In this document: piece by piece, positions 53,106 through 62,582 of the stretch
Layout of the letters: each line of letters opens with the position of its first letter
Numbering within the stretch: position 1 is the stretch's first letter
Source of the DNA: Deltaproteobacteria bacterium
GTDB taxonomy: Bacteria > Desulfobacterota > Desulfuromonadia > Desulfuromonadales > BM103
Direction: 5' to 3'
Length of the DNA: 64,000 nt
Assembly (NCBI GenBank): GCA_024636215.1
Contig: JAGXHL010000049.1
Span: 97,913 to 161,912, forward strand
Translations under genes and position numbers: made by a program
The notes under the pieces: generated by a model
The model's input: the letters and a program-made list of their open reading frames with translations, nothing else
The model's database searches: none
Told to the model about the DNA's origin: nothing

Positions 53106-55916
53106 ATGCAGTTGATGCTCGCCATTCTCACGCCTTTTTGCGGTGCGGCCCTGACCTCATGGGTCGCACGCCGCGGCCGAAAATGGGCGTTTTTTGCCGC
53201 CTTGGGGGGCTGTTTTTTGTCAGCTCTGTGGCTGGCACCCCTAACGCTCGAAGTCTTTGACGGCGACGTCAAAATCCAACGCCTGCCCTGGATGTCCAGA
53301 GCTGGGATTGACCTGGTGCTGAGATTTGATGGCCTGGGGCTGTTGTTTGCGCAGATGATCCTGGGCATCGGTGCCTTGGTGTTTATTTTCGCTTATTACT
53401 ATCTGGCCAAGGAAGACAGTCTGGGACGGCTCTATTCCCTGTTACTGCTGTTCATGGGTGCCATGCTAGGTGTGGTGCTGGCAGAGAACCTTATTGTCCT
53501 GCTGGTGTTCTGGGAGCTGACAAGCCTCGCTTCGTTTCTGCTGATTGCCTACTGGCGACGCAACGAGCAGGCGCGCCGCGGCGCCCAACTGGCTCTGGTC
53601 ATCACCGGTGCTGGAGGGCTGGCGCTGCTGGCGGGATTTGTTTTGCTTGGCCAGGCGGCGGGCAGTTTTGAACTGACGACGATTCTGCAGCGCGGTGATG
53701 AGATTCGTGCCGCCGCTACCTATCCCCTGATGTTGCTGCTGATTCTTCTCGGCGCCTTCACCAAATCGGCCCAATTCCCTTTTCATTTCTGGTTGCCCCA
53801 CGCCATGGCGGCGCCGACACCGGTGTCGGCCTATCTGCATTCAGCAACCATGGTCAAGGCCGGGGTGTTTTTGCTGGCACGGCTGTTCCCGGTACTGTCC
53901 GGCACCCTGCTGTGGACCTGGTGGGTCGGCGGTATCGGCCTGATAACCCTGCTGCTGGCGGCGGTGATCGCCCTGTTCAAACACGACCTCAAGGGGTTGC
54001 TGGCCTATTCGACGATCAGTCATCTGGGCTTGATTGTCGCTTTGTTCGGCATCGGCACGCCTCTGGCGGCGGTCGCCGGGGTCTTTCATCTGATCAATCA
54101 TGCGATTTTCAAGGCCGGGCTGTTTATGTCCGCCGGGATTATTGACCACGAATGCGGCACCCGCGACATGCGACGTATCAATGGCCTGTGGCACGCCATG
54201 CCGCACACCGCGATTCTGGCGATCGTGGCCGTTGCGGCTATGGCCGGTGTCCCCCTGGCCAATGGCTTTTTATCCAAAGAGATGTTTTTTGCCGAGGCCG
54301 TCAGCGCCGGCGGGCAGATGCGTTTCAGCTGGTTCTTGCCTGCGGTCGTCACTCTGGCCGGAATTTTTGCCGTGGCCTACTCGTTGCGTTTTATCCACGA
54401 TGTCTTTTTTAATGGCGAGCCAGTCGACCTGCCGAGAACTCCCCATGAACCACCGCGCTTCATGAAGGTTCCGGTCGAGATTCTGGTGCTGATGTGCCTG
54501 CTGATCGGCATTGTGCCCCAATACACAGTCGAGCCGATTCTGGTTGTGGCCGCCGGCGCGGTTTTGCAGGGGCCACTGCCGGAGCATGATCTGGCGATCT
54601 GGCATGGCGTCAACCCGGCCCTGTTCATGAGCCTGATTGCCCTGGTGGGCGGGCTGCTTCTCTATCTTGGCCGCAAGCCACTGTTTGTGTTGCATGCGTA
54701 CCTTGAGGGGCGCTTGGATGGTCACAAGATTTTTGCAGCGGCGCTCGATAAAATTTTGGCCGGGGCCGGGCGGTTGACTGCTTTTGCCGATCGCGGTTCC
54801 CTGCAACAACAACTCGCGCTGCTGGTGAGCGCCGCCCTGTGTCTTGGGATTGCGGGCATGCTGCCTGGCCCGGCAGTCTTGACCAACCTGCCGCCTTTGC
54901 TGCCGGTGGACGGTGTCAGCCTGGTGATGACCCTGGTGTTGACCGCGGCGGCACTCAAGGCGACCTTTGGCCATCGCCAGCGCCTGACCGCGCTGGTTTT
55001 GACTGGTGCCATCGGCTTGATTCTGGCCCTGATATTCGTCAAGTTTTCTGCCCCCGACCTGGCCCTGACCCAGTTGGCGGTCGAAGTGGTCACCCTGATT
55101 CTGCTGCTTCTGGCCCTGTATTTTTTGCCCCAGACCAGCCCCAATGAATCGAGCCCCGCGCGCCGCTGGCGTGACGCTCTGCTGGCGCTGCTGGCCGGCA
55201 GCGGCATGAGCGTACTGGCGTTGGCGGTGCTGACCCGCCGGTCGGCAACCATCTCAGACTATTTTATTACCAACAGTCTCAGCGGCGGAGGCGGCCACAA
55301 TATTGTCAATGTGATTCTGGTCGATTTTCGTGGTTTTGATACCCTGGGCGAAATCAGTGTGCTGGCGGTTGCCGCTCTGGGAATTTTTGCAATGATGCAG
55401 AATCTGAAGCTGGCGGGGCTGGAACAGGATGCTCAAGGCCGCCAGTTTGACCCTGACAAGTACCCCTTGATCATGGCGACCTTTTCGCGGCTGTTGCTGC
55501 CCTTGGCCTTGCTGGTTTCGGTTTACATTTTTCTGCGCGGGCACAATCTGCCAGGCGGAGGATTCATTGCCGGGCTGGTCACAGCGGTTGCCCTGATCCT
55601 GCAATATCTCACCAATGGAGTCGTCTGGACCAAACAACGCCTGCCGGCCGCCCAGGCCCATCCGCTGATCGCCTGGGGGTTGCTGATTGCCCTGCTGACC
55701 GGCTTGGGCAGCTGGCTGTTTGGCCGACCGTTTCTCACCTCGGCCTTTGGCCATTGGTCTTTACCCCTGGTCGGAGAGGTCGAGCTGGCTTCGGCCACGG
55801 CCTTTGATCTGGGGGTTTATCTGGTGGTGGTCGGCGCGACCCTGCTGATTCTCATCAATCTGGGATTATTCAAGTCGTCGACCCAGTCACAGGGGAAAAA
55901 ACCATGGAAGCCCTGA
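53106..55916 (+). CDS. mrpA: Na+/H+ antiporter subunit MrpA with fused MrpB
   Basis: A 936-residue complex-I-like proton/sodium antiporter subunit. About 20 membrane helices. The N-terminal part (about 1-500) is a NuoL-like antiporter fold with HSATMVKAGVFLLAR (about 241-255) and KHDLKGLLAYSTISHLG. The C-terminal part (about 780-930) is the MrpB domain, as DPDKYPLIMATFSRLLLP and GGGFIAGLVTAVALILQYL show. The fused AB form defines the group 2 mrp operons. A separate mrpB is absent. The start is the ATG at 53106 with a weak AAGGG. First of six overlapping genes. Confidence 0.94.
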   Translation: MQLMLAILTPFCGAALTSWVARRGRKWAFFAALGGCFLSALWLAPLTLEVFDGDVKIQRLPWMSRAGIDLVLRFDGLGLLFAQMILGIGALVFIFAYYYLAKEDSLGRLYSLLLLFMGAMLGVVLAENLIVLLVFWELTSLASFLLIAYWRRNEQARRGAQLALVITGAGGLALLAGFVLLGQAAGSFELTTILQRGDEIRAAATYPLMLLLILLGAFTKSAQFPFHFWLPHAMAAPTPVSAYLHSATMVKAGVFLLARLFPVLSGTLLWTWWVGGIGLITLLLAAVIALFKHDLKGLLAYSTISHLGLIVALFGIGTPLAAVAGVFHLINHAIFKAGLFMSAGIIDHECGTRDMRRINGLWHAMPHTAILAIVAVAAMAGVPLANGFLSKEMFFAEAVSAGGQMRFSWFLPAVVTLAGIFAVAYSLRFIHDVFFNGEPVDLPRTPHEPPRFMKVPVEILVLMCLLIGIVPQYTVEPILVVAAGAVLQGPLPEHDLAIWHGVNPALFMSLIALVGGLLLYLGRKPLFVLHAYLEGRLDGHKIFAAALDKILAGAGRLTAFADRGSLQQQLALLVSAALCLGIAGMLPGPAVLTNLPPLLPVDGVSLVMTLVLTAAALKATFGHRQRLTALVLTGAIGLILALIFVKFSAPDLALTQLAVEVVTLILLLLALYFLPQTSPNESSPARRWRDALLALLAGSGMSVLALAVLTRRSATISDYFITNSLSGGGGHNIVNVILVDFRGFDTLGEISVLAVAALGIFAMMQNLKLAGLEQDAQGRQFDPDKYPLIMATFSRLLLPLALLVSVYIFLRGHNLPGGGFIAGLVTAVALILQYLTNGVVWTKQRLPAAQAHPLIAWGLLIALLTGLGSWLFGRPFLTSAFGHWSLPLVGEVELASATAFDLGVYLVVVGATLLILINLGLFKSSTQSQGKKPWKP

Positions 55917-56224
55917 TCGCTCTGATCATTGGCCTACTCAGCGGCTGCGGGGTTTATCTTCTGCTGCGGGCCCGTACTTTTGCCGTGGTGCTGGGGCTGA
56001 CATTGTTGTCTTATGCTATCAATCTGTTTCTGTTTGCCACCGGTCGGCTGGTGATCGGCCAGCCGCCGGTGCTGGGTGCGGCCAGCAGTCCCGCCGATCC
56101 ATTGCCCCAGGCCCTGGTGTTGACGGCGATTGTCATCGGCTTTGCCATGACCGCCTTTGCAATCATGCTCAGCCTGCGCGCTCAGGCAGAACTGGGCAGC
56201 GACCAGGTAGACGGAGAGCGGTGA
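55904..56224 (+). CDS. mrpC: Na+/H+ antiporter subunit MrpC
   Basis: A 106-residue NuoK-like protein with three membrane helices (about 1-20, 28-46, 70-92) and the MrpC pattern LLLRARTFAVVLGLTLLSYAINL. It overlaps the 3' end of mrpA by 13 bp, so translation is coupled. The start follows AGGGGAAAAAAC-type purine sequence. Confidence 0.93.
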   Translation: MEALIALIIGLLSGCGVYLLLRARTFAVVLGLTLLSYAINLFLFATGRLVIGQPPVLGAASSPADPLPQALVLTAIVIGFAMTAFAIMLSLRAQAELGSDQVDGER

Positions 56225-57738
56225 TGATATTAGCTCATGGGCCAATCTTGCCCCTGCTATTGCCCCTGGCGGTGGCGATTGCTTTACTGTTTCTGCCGCG
56301 TAGGGCACAGCGACTGACCCAGGGACTGTCCCTGGCTGGAAGTCTGGTCCAGGTTGGTTTAGCTCTGCTGCTGCTGCGGACGGTCACCGACGGCACGCAA
56401 CTGGTCTACCGGCTAAGTAATTGGCCGGCACCCTACGGGATTGCGCTGGTGGTCGATCGTCTCGCGGCCTGGTTGCTCTTGACCAGCGCCTTGCTGGCCC
56501 TGTGTGCTTTGATTTATGCCCTGGCCGGCTGCGACCGCCAGGGGCGCCATTTCCATGTGCTGTTTCAGATGCAGATTTTCGGAATTTCCGGCGCCTTTGT
56601 CACTGGTGACCTGTTTAATCTGTTTGTTTTTTTCGAGGTGTTGCTGATCGCCTCTTACAGTCTGTTACTCCACGGCGGCGGTGGGCCACGCACGCGTGCA
56701 GGACTGCATTACGTGATTCTCAATCTCGTGGGTTCGGCGATTTTTCTGCTAGCCGCCGGGCTGATTTACAGCAGTTGTGGCAGCCTGAATTTTGCCCATT
56801 TGGCCCAGTTGATGGCCGGGCTGGAGGATGCCCAGCTGGCTCTGGCCCGCACTGGCGGTTTGTTGTTGCTGGTGGTGTTTGCGCTCAAAGCGGGCATCAT
56901 GCCGCTGCATCTGTGGTTGCCGGCCGCCTATGCCGAAACCAGTGCTCCGGTCGCCGCCTTGTTCGCGATCATGACCAAAATCGGTCTCTACGCAATTTTG
57001 CGTCTTGGCACGCTGGTGTATGGCAACAGTGCCGGGTCGCTGGCGGGTCTCTATCTGCCCTGGCTGCTGCCCCTGGCCCTACTGACCCTGCTCATTGGTG
57101 CCGCCGGTGCCCTGGCCGCCCCCCGTCTTGGCCGGCTGGCGGCCTATTTGATCCTCCTCTCCGTCGGCACCTTGTTGACCGCCTTTGCCGGTGGTGCGGC
57201 GGGCATTGCCGCCGGGCTCTATTATCTGCCCCACAGCTGCTTTGCCGCCGCCTTGTTGTTTTTGTGCGCAGGCGCTCTGCGCCGCCGACGCCCGGCCAGC
57301 GGCGATCAACTGGTCGCCGATGGCGATCTGCCCCAACCGTTGTTATTGGGTGGGGCCTTCCTCGTCGCCGCCATGGCCATCAGCGGCTTACCGCCCTTCG
57401 CCGGATTCATTGCCAAGATGTTAATTCTGCAGGCACTGCCTCAGTTCCTGGTCTGGGGGGTGATTTTGACCACGGCCCTGGCTGCGCTGATTGCCCTGGC
57501 ACAGGGGGGCAGCCAGATCTTTCTGGCCGCCAGTGGGACCATGGCTTTTCCCCGCGGTGGCCAACGGGTTACTCTGGGCGCCAGCCCCTGGGAGCTGCCG
57601 GCGATGGCGGGGTTACTGCTATTGATCGTTTTATTGACCCTGGCGGCGGGGCCGGCACTGGAATTTACCGAGGCCACTGCCCGGCAGATTCTTGACCCCG
57701 CAAATTATGTGCGGGCGGTCTTAGGGGGCAGCTTATGA
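56224..57738 (+). CDS. mrpD: Na+/H+ antiporter subunit MrpD
   Basis: A 504-residue NuoN/NuoM-like proton-translocating subunit with about 14 helices. The channel motifs DLFNLFVFFEVLLIASY (about 118-134) and KAGIMPLHLWLPAAYAETSAPVAALFA-type stretch (residues about 222-248) include the conserved Glu and Lys. The start is placed at ATG 56224, which overlaps the mrpC stop. A GTG 3 bp earlier is the alternative. It is translated with mrpC and mrpE. Confidence 0.93.
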   Translation: MILAHGPILPLLLPLAVAIALLFLPRRAQRLTQGLSLAGSLVQVGLALLLLRTVTDGTQLVYRLSNWPAPYGIALVVDRLAAWLLLTSALLALCALIYALAGCDRQGRHFHVLFQMQIFGISGAFVTGDLFNLFVFFEVLLIASYSLLLHGGGGPRTRAGLHYVILNLVGSAIFLLAAGLIYSSCGSLNFAHLAQLMAGLEDAQLALARTGGLLLLVVFALKAGIMPLHLWLPAAYAETSAPVAALFAIMTKIGLYAILRLGTLVYGNSAGSLAGLYLPWLLPLALLTLLIGAAGALAAPRLGRLAAYLILLSVGTLLTAFAGGAAGIAAGLYYLPHSCFAAALLFLCAGALRRRRPASGDQLVADGDLPQPLLLGGAFLVAAMAISGLPPFAGFIAKMLILQALPQFLVWGVILTTALAALIALAQGGSQIFLAASGTMAFPRGGQRVTLGASPWELPAMAGLLLLIVLLTLAAGPALEFTEATARQILDPANYVRAVLGGSL

Positions 57739-58232
57739 AAATCGACCGTAAATACCTGCCTCATCCGCTGTTAACGCCCATTCTGGTTTGCTTCTGGCTG
57801 TTGCTCAATAACAGCCTTGCCCCGGGGCAGATTTTTCTCGGTTTGCTGCTGGGGTGGGCTGTTCCAGTCTATACCCAGACCTATTGGCCGCAAGCGGTAC
57901 CGATTAAGCGGCCCGCACGGTTGATGCTTTTTCTGGGGCGTTTTTTCGTTGAAATCCTGCTGGCGAATCTGGTGGTTGCGCGTCTGATTCTGGTCGGGCC
58001 CAGGGTTTTGCGGCCGGTGTTTGTGGTGGTGCCTCTGCGGCTACGTAACGAATTGGCCCTGAGTCTGTTGGCAAATATTATCTGTCTGACCCCGGGCACG
58101 GTTTCGGCGCGGCTGTCCAAAGATCGGTCTGAGCTGTTAGTTCACGCCCTCGACTGCGCCGACCCATTAGCCCTGGTGGGTCGGATTCAACATCGGTTTG
58201 AAGCGCCATTGAAGGAGTTTTTCGAATGCTGA
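57735..58232 (+). CDS. mrpE: Na+/H+ antiporter subunit MrpE
   Basis: A 165-residue small membrane protein, N-terminal helices at about 15-30 and 34-48, then a soluble part with the MrpE motif LSLLANIICLTPGTVSARLSKD-type (about 101-122). It overlaps mrpD by 4 bp and mrpF by 7 bp. Confidence 0.92.
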   Translation: MKIDRKYLPHPLLTPILVCFWLLLNNSLAPGQIFLGLLLGWAVPVYTQTYWPQAVPIKRPARLMLFLGRFFVEILLANLVVARLILVGPRVLRPVFVVVPLRLRNELALSLLANIICLTPGTVSARLSKDRSELLVHALDCADPLALVGRIQHRFEAPLKEFFEC

Positions 58233-58495
58233 ACCTGGCTTTGTGGGTGGCTTTTGTGTTGGTAGCGGGTGCCGTTGTGTTTAGTGCCTTGCGCTTGCTG
58301 ATCGGACCCAGCACCGCCGATCGGATCCTGGCCCTGGATACCCTGTATATTAACGCCATCGCCCTGCTGGTGCTGCTGGGGATCCAGCTTGCCAGTCCTC
58401 TCTATTTTGAGGCGGCGCTGTTGATTGCCCTGATGGGCTTTGTCGGTACCATTGCCCTGGTCAAATTTCTCTTGCGCGGAGACATTATCGAATGA
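58226..58495 (+). CDS. mrpF: Na+/H+ antiporter subunit MrpF
   Basis: An 89-residue protein with three helices and the MrpF pattern LLIGPSTADRILALDTLYINAIALL (about 26-50 in several pieces). AAGGAG precedes the ATG. It overlaps both neighbours (7 bp with mrpE, 4 bp with mrpG). Confidence 0.92.
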   Translation: MLNLALWVAFVLVAGAVVFSALRLLIGPSTADRILALDTLYINAIALLVLLGIQLASPLYFEAALLIALMGFVGTIALVKFLLRGDIIE

Positions 58496-58836
58496 GTATT
58501 TTCAGCGAATTTTTGCTGGCTCTGCTGTTAGTCGCCGGCGGCTTGTTCACCTTCATTGGCTCTTTGGCGCTGGTGCGTTTCAAGGATTTTTACACCCGCC
58601 TGCATGGCCCGACCAAAGCCACCACCCTTGGGGTCGGCTGTCTGCTGCTGGCCTCGTCGTCGTTCTTCAGTTTGCACAGCGAGGGTTTCAGCCTCCACGA
58701 GGTTCTGGTCAGCCTGTTTCTGTTTATCACCGCACCAATTTCGGCACACTTACTGGCCAAGCTTGCCCTGCATCAAAAATTGCCCAGTGTTGTTCCTTTG
58801 CCGGCAGATCAGGATCAGGATCCTCCCCTGGCGTAA
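58492..58836 (+). CDS. mrpG: Na+/H+ antiporter subunit MrpG
   Basis: A 114-residue protein with three helices and the MrpG motif LVRFKDFYTRLHGPTKATTLG (about 26-46, first half LVRFKDFYTRLH). Last gene of the mrp operon. All seven subunits (A/B fused, C, D, E, F, G) are present, so a working Mrp complex is likely, which would exchange Na+ for H+ and protect against alkali or sodium stress. No terminator was clear after it. Confidence 0.92.
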   Translation: MSIFSEFLLALLLVAGGLFTFIGSLALVRFKDFYTRLHGPTKATTLGVGCLLLASSSFFSLHSEGFSLHEVLVSLFLFITAPISAHLLAKLALHQKLPSVVPLPADQDQDPPLA

Positions 58837-59024
58837 TTTTTTACACCAAGCCGAGTCGCTGGCATTGCGCTAACGGCTCCATTCGGTCTGCGAATTGATG
58901 AAGTTCATTTGCGGTTGTCGGGGGAGAGACAAGGAGACAAGAGAGAAGGGTCAGAGATAAGGGTCCACCATCGAAGATGTCGGGGCATCCCCGGCAGAAT
59001 CACCGTGCTGTTGATTGCCCTCAA

Positions 59025-61259
59025 CTATTGCACAACGATAGTTCTGACTGCACTTTGCGTCTCAGCGCCATGAATATCCCTGGCAACCATCTTCCAGTAA
59101 TAGGTTGTTCCCGGGGTCAGCCCGCCGACGACTATTGACTGAACCTCTGTGGCCTCTTCCGTCTCATCGCCAGCATCATCCCCTCCACTGCTACCTCCCC
59201 CGCCACACGCGACCATGGTCAAGATCAGGACCGCAAGGATTACGGCCGGCATCAAATTTCTGCGGCGCAGCAGGCCTGTCATCAGAATGACAAGCAGCAG
59301 ACCACCGCTTCCCAGCATGATCGCAGAAACCATCTCGACCTCGCGTGGTATCGAGAAAGAGAAATCAGCGTGGGGCGAATAAACCAGAAACTGCGCAACC
59401 GCATCCCCGTCCGCATCACTGGCCGGCAGCCAGCTGAAGGTCACAGTCGTACCCACCGTTGCCTGATTGGCCGGAGCCAGCAATTGAGGTGCGACAGGCG
59501 GTGTATTGCCGACGCCGGTGAGGGTCACCGTTACACGCTCTTCTCCTGTGCTGCTGGAGAGTATGACCAGGCTTCCGGAAAAACTTGCCGAAAGGGTCGG
59601 TGCGAACTGCACGGCGATGGAACAGACCTCTCCGGCGACCAGGACCCGACCGCTGCAGCCGTCATTACTGATGCTGAACGGCTCGCGGACATTGCTGACA
59701 TCAATGGTTGCCAGAGGCAGGGGCAGACTGCCGGTATTACGCACCCGGACGTCGGCTGTGGCAATGCTGCCCGGGGCTGCGCTGCCGAAGGCAAGGATAC
59801 CGTCGTCTTCCGGGATAATCGAGTCAGTTACATTGATATCCAGTCGACCAACCAGGTTGTTGAAAGCCGCCAGAGAATCGATCAGGCCGTAACCATAGAT
59901 ATTATCTGCCCCAAGCGTGCCGAGATCGGTTGCTGACTGCTTGAGCGCCGTTTCAAGGGCACTGACCGGGATACCGGGAAACGCGTTGAGCAGCAACGCC
60001 ATCGAACCGCTGACATGCGCAGTCGAAAAAGATGTGCCGGCAACCAGGCTATAGGAATTAAGGATCTCTCCGTCATCCGTCAGGTCGCTTGTCCTTATCT
60101 GGAACCCGGGAGCCACAACTTCGGGGTAGATCGTGCTGTCACAGGCAGAAGGCCCGCGCGCGCTGAAAGCGCTGATCAGGGTGGGCGACGTCGAAGTCCC
60201 CACGGAGCCAACGGCAAAGCTTTCAGGATAATTGGCTGGTGCAATGCTGGTGGCGGGGGCTGGCCCGGTATTGCCGGCGGCAAACACGACAACCATGCCT
60301 GCTGCTTTCATTACCTGAATATCGGCCTGGAACTCCCTATCCGCTGCGTCACAAACATCAGGGGATTCCTCGAAACTCCATGAATTATTGACGATGTCCG
60401 GGGCATCATCAGTATCCGGATTACCGTCCGGATCGAGCAGCCACTGGAAGCCGGCATGAATCACGCTGTTCAGGGCTATGCCGTTATCAGCGAAGATTTT
60501 CACCCCGATCCATTCGGCGTCTGGTGCAACACCGATATAGGCTCCGCTGTTATTGCCGCCGAGAACCAGCCCTGTCACTTTTGTTCCGTGGCCATCACGG
60601 TCGGTCGGTACAAAAGCATGCTCGCCATTTGGGTCAAACCAACTGTTGCTGCCGCCGCGCCAGCGCGAACCGAGATCGGGGTGGTTGACATCGACACCAC
60701 TATCGACAATGCCCACCGTAACGCCCTGGCCGGCATAGCCGAGCTCCCAGAGTTGCGGTGCGTTGATCAGGTTGATGTTCTGTTCGGCCGGTCCCAAAAC
60801 CTGGGCAGGTAAAACCTCCGGAATTTCAATCGCCTGGTCGAGATCAATCGATGCGACTTCGGGCATCCTCGAAATTTCCTCGATCTGTGCGGGAGACGCC
60901 TTCAGGGCCATGCCGTTGATCAGCCAGAGTTGCCGAACTCCACTAATCCCGTGGCGTTCCATTAACGTCTGCAATGGCTGTTGGCTCTGCTTGGAGCGCG
61001 TTTTGAGTGCATGGATCAGCTTTGCCCGGGCCTGTGCGCGCATGGGCCCCTGTTTGACGGTTGGGGTGGCGAAAGACTGAACAGCAAGCGGATCTTTCAT
61101 CCGAACGATAACCGGTATGTTTTCTTCAGAACCGACCATGGTGAGTTGGCTCTGAAGAAAGGGGGCGATTTTTTGCTCCCGGAGCGCATGGCCAGGCACC
61201 GGCAACAGACAGAAACCAAGGGATAACGTCAGGATAAGTTTAATCAGTATGCGTTCCAT
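59025..61259 (-). CDS. Subtilisin-like (S8) protease with interrupted FN3 domain and membrane anchor
   Basis: A 744-residue secreted protease. Signal peptide about 1-26. An I9-like propeptide lies at about 45-145. The S8 catalytic triad is D186 (GIVDSGVD), H224 (DGHGTKVTG) and S410 (GTSFSTAHVSG). A beta domain follows at about 475-585. Residues 587-636 are the first half of an FN3 domain and 707-744 the second half. Between them lies an insert (637-706) with two hydrophobic segments, an RRR stop and a lipobox-like TMVACGGGG (682-689). The start has AAGGTAG upstream. See the findings. Confidence 0.9.
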   Translation of the reverse strand: MERILIKLILTLSLGFCLLPVPGHALREQKIAPFLQSQLTMVGSEENIPVIVRMKDPLAVQSFATPTVKQGPMRAQARAKLIHALKTRSKQSQQPLQTLMERHGISGVRQLWLINGMALKASPAQIEEISRMPEVASIDLDQAIEIPEVLPAQVLGPAEQNINLINAPQLWELGYAGQGVTVGIVDSGVDVNHPDLGSRWRGGSNSWFDPNGEHAFVPTDRDGHGTKVTGLVLGGNNSGAYIGVAPDAEWIGVKIFADNGIALNSVIHAGFQWLLDPDGNPDTDDAPDIVNNSWSFEESPDVCDAADREFQADIQVMKAAGMVVVFAAGNTGPAPATSIAPANYPESFAVGSVGTSTSPTLISAFSARGPSACDSTIYPEVVAPGFQIRTSDLTDDGEILNSYSLVAGTSFSTAHVSGSMALLLNAFPGIPVSALETALKQSATDLGTLGADNIYGYGLIDSLAAFNNLVGRLDINVTDSIIPEDDGILAFGSAAPGSIATADVRVRNTGSLPLPLATIDVSNVREPFSISNDGCSGRVLVAGEVCSIAVQFAPTLSASFSGSLVILSSSTGEERVTVTLTGVGNTPPVAPQLLAPANQATVGTTVTFSWLPASDADGDAVAQFLVYSPHADFSFSIPREVEMVSAIMLGSGGLLLVILMTGLLRRRNLMPAVILAVLILTMVACGGGGSSGGDDAGDETEEATEVQSIVVGGLTPGTTYYWKMVARDIHGAETQSAVRTIVVQ

Positions 61260-61293
61260 GCCGCTACCTTTTTTGCCGGGAAAGGCATATGAG

Positions 61294-61340
61294 TTTAATG
61301 AGTGCCCATCCGGAAACTCCGGACGAAAATCAATTATACC
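61294..61340 (+). repeat. Dispersed palindromic element, copy B
   Basis: Reads AGTGCCCATCCGGAAACT then CCGGACGAAAATCAATTATACC on the plus strand. It matches the ends of copy A (38641-38713, minus strand) with an internal deletion of about 22 bp. It lies just upstream of the protease gene. The two copies are 22.6 kb apart in unrelated contexts. Confidence 0.6.
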
Positions 61341-61480
61341 TGATCTTGGGGGAGATATTGCGTTTTAGCCAAGAATAAGCCGAGCTTCGAATTTGTGCGC
61401 TAACCTGCCAGCAGCATGTCAAATTTTTCCAACATCAGCAAAACTTATCATTTCAGATTAAAGACGCCACCGCCAAAGCA

Positions 61481-61512
61481 AAAGGCCCCCGCTTTACAGC
61501 AGAGGGCCCTTT
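61481..61512 (-). terminator. Terminator after mscL
   Basis: The minus-strand stem AAAGGGCCC pairs with GGGCCTTT (one bulged base) around a 15-nt loop, followed by TGCTTTGG. It lies 56 bp after the mscL stop codon. Confidence 0.6.
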
Positions 61513-61567
61513 ACTTGTGGCGTGCAGCACCTCCTTTCGTTGTGACAGGATCAAGTCGTATCTCTCA

Positions 61568-62026
61568 TCAGAGAATGATCTCAGACGTACAATTCGGGCA
61601 GCGAGTTGCTTTTAAAGAGATCGTCGAGCAACAGAAGGGGCAGTCGTGGGTGGTCGGCTCTACAACCGGTGCTTCTTCCTCGCGCTTGAGTTTGTTGATC
61701 GCCCTGATCAGCATGAAAACAGCGAAAGCAACAATCAAAAAACTGATCACGGAGTTGATAAAGACGCCATAATTAATGGTTACAGCACCAGCAATCTGAG
61801 CTTCTGTGACTGTTGTATAGGGGCCAGGAGTATTTCCGCTGCTGAGCACCAAAAACAACTGCGAGAAATCGACATTGCCCAGCATCAATCCTATGGGAGG
61901 CATGATCACATCGCCGACCAGCGATTTGACGATCGTGCCGAAGGCGCCACCGATAATGATACCGACCGCCATATCAACCACATTGCCTTTTACAGCGAAC
62001 TCTTTGAACTCCTTGATCATAGACAT
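61568..62026 (-). CDS. mscL: Large-conductance mechanosensitive channel MscL with C-terminal zinc ribbon
   Basis: A 152-residue channel. TM1 is at about 16-40 ([20 protein letters not shown]) and TM2 at about 86-108. The cytoplasmic end carries C129-x2-C132 and C143-x2-C146, a zinc ribbon, where many MscL proteins stop with a short helix. GGGAGG precedes the ATG. It forms a pentameric emergency valve. MscS is also present 11 kb upstream. Confidence 0.93.
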   Translation of the reverse strand: MSMIKEFKEFAVKGNVVDMAVGIIIGGAFGTIVKSLVGDVIMPPIGLMLGNVDFSQLFLVLSSGNTPGPYTTVTEAQIAGAVTINYGVFINSVISFLIVAFAVFMLIRAINKLKREEEAPVVEPTTHDCPFCCSTISLKATRCPNCTSEIIL

Positions 62027-62582
62027 GACTTAAACCTCCCTTATCGTTATCAGGACAAAAAGTGCAGCATATTGCCACTCGCTATTATAGTAATTGATCA
62101 AGAAAAACAAGGGGCTTGTCATGCGCAGCTTTAAAATGAAAGGTTTTCTCCGGTCGGTTCATGGCCAGATCGGATGTTGCCTGGAGATTGAGCCAGAACT
62201 CGGGGGACGACAATTTAACGTTTCACGGATAACGTGCAACCATGAAAATGAATTTTGAATCGTCGGGCTGGCTAACGTCTTCTTCCAGTCTATAATTGAT
62301 TTAAACAATTTTACTTCACCGGCAACCTGTCGGACCATCCATGAGCCGGCTGCAAATCCGGCTGTATGGCCCATATTTCAGCTCCTTTTTGGTCCATAGC
62401 TACGGTTATGAACCTGCAAATGAGCTAAAATCTGTTCTCAAACAACCAATTTTCGCTTCGGCCCGTATAGCCCGACAGGCTGCTAGAGACGCTGACTAAT
62501 CGAAGGACAATATTCTGGAACAGGAGTTCACCGCAGACGACAGGAAAAGGCAACTCGCCGATAGACGTGGAGGAATTTTGTC
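62027..62582. other. Intergenic region without a supported gene
   Basis: About 555 bp between divergent mscL and the metalloprotease gene. The open frames here are short and lack family features or good ribosome binding sites. AT-rich stretches near 62060-62110 probably contain the mscL promoter. I see no repeat, tRNA or clear hairpin. Confidence 0.5.
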
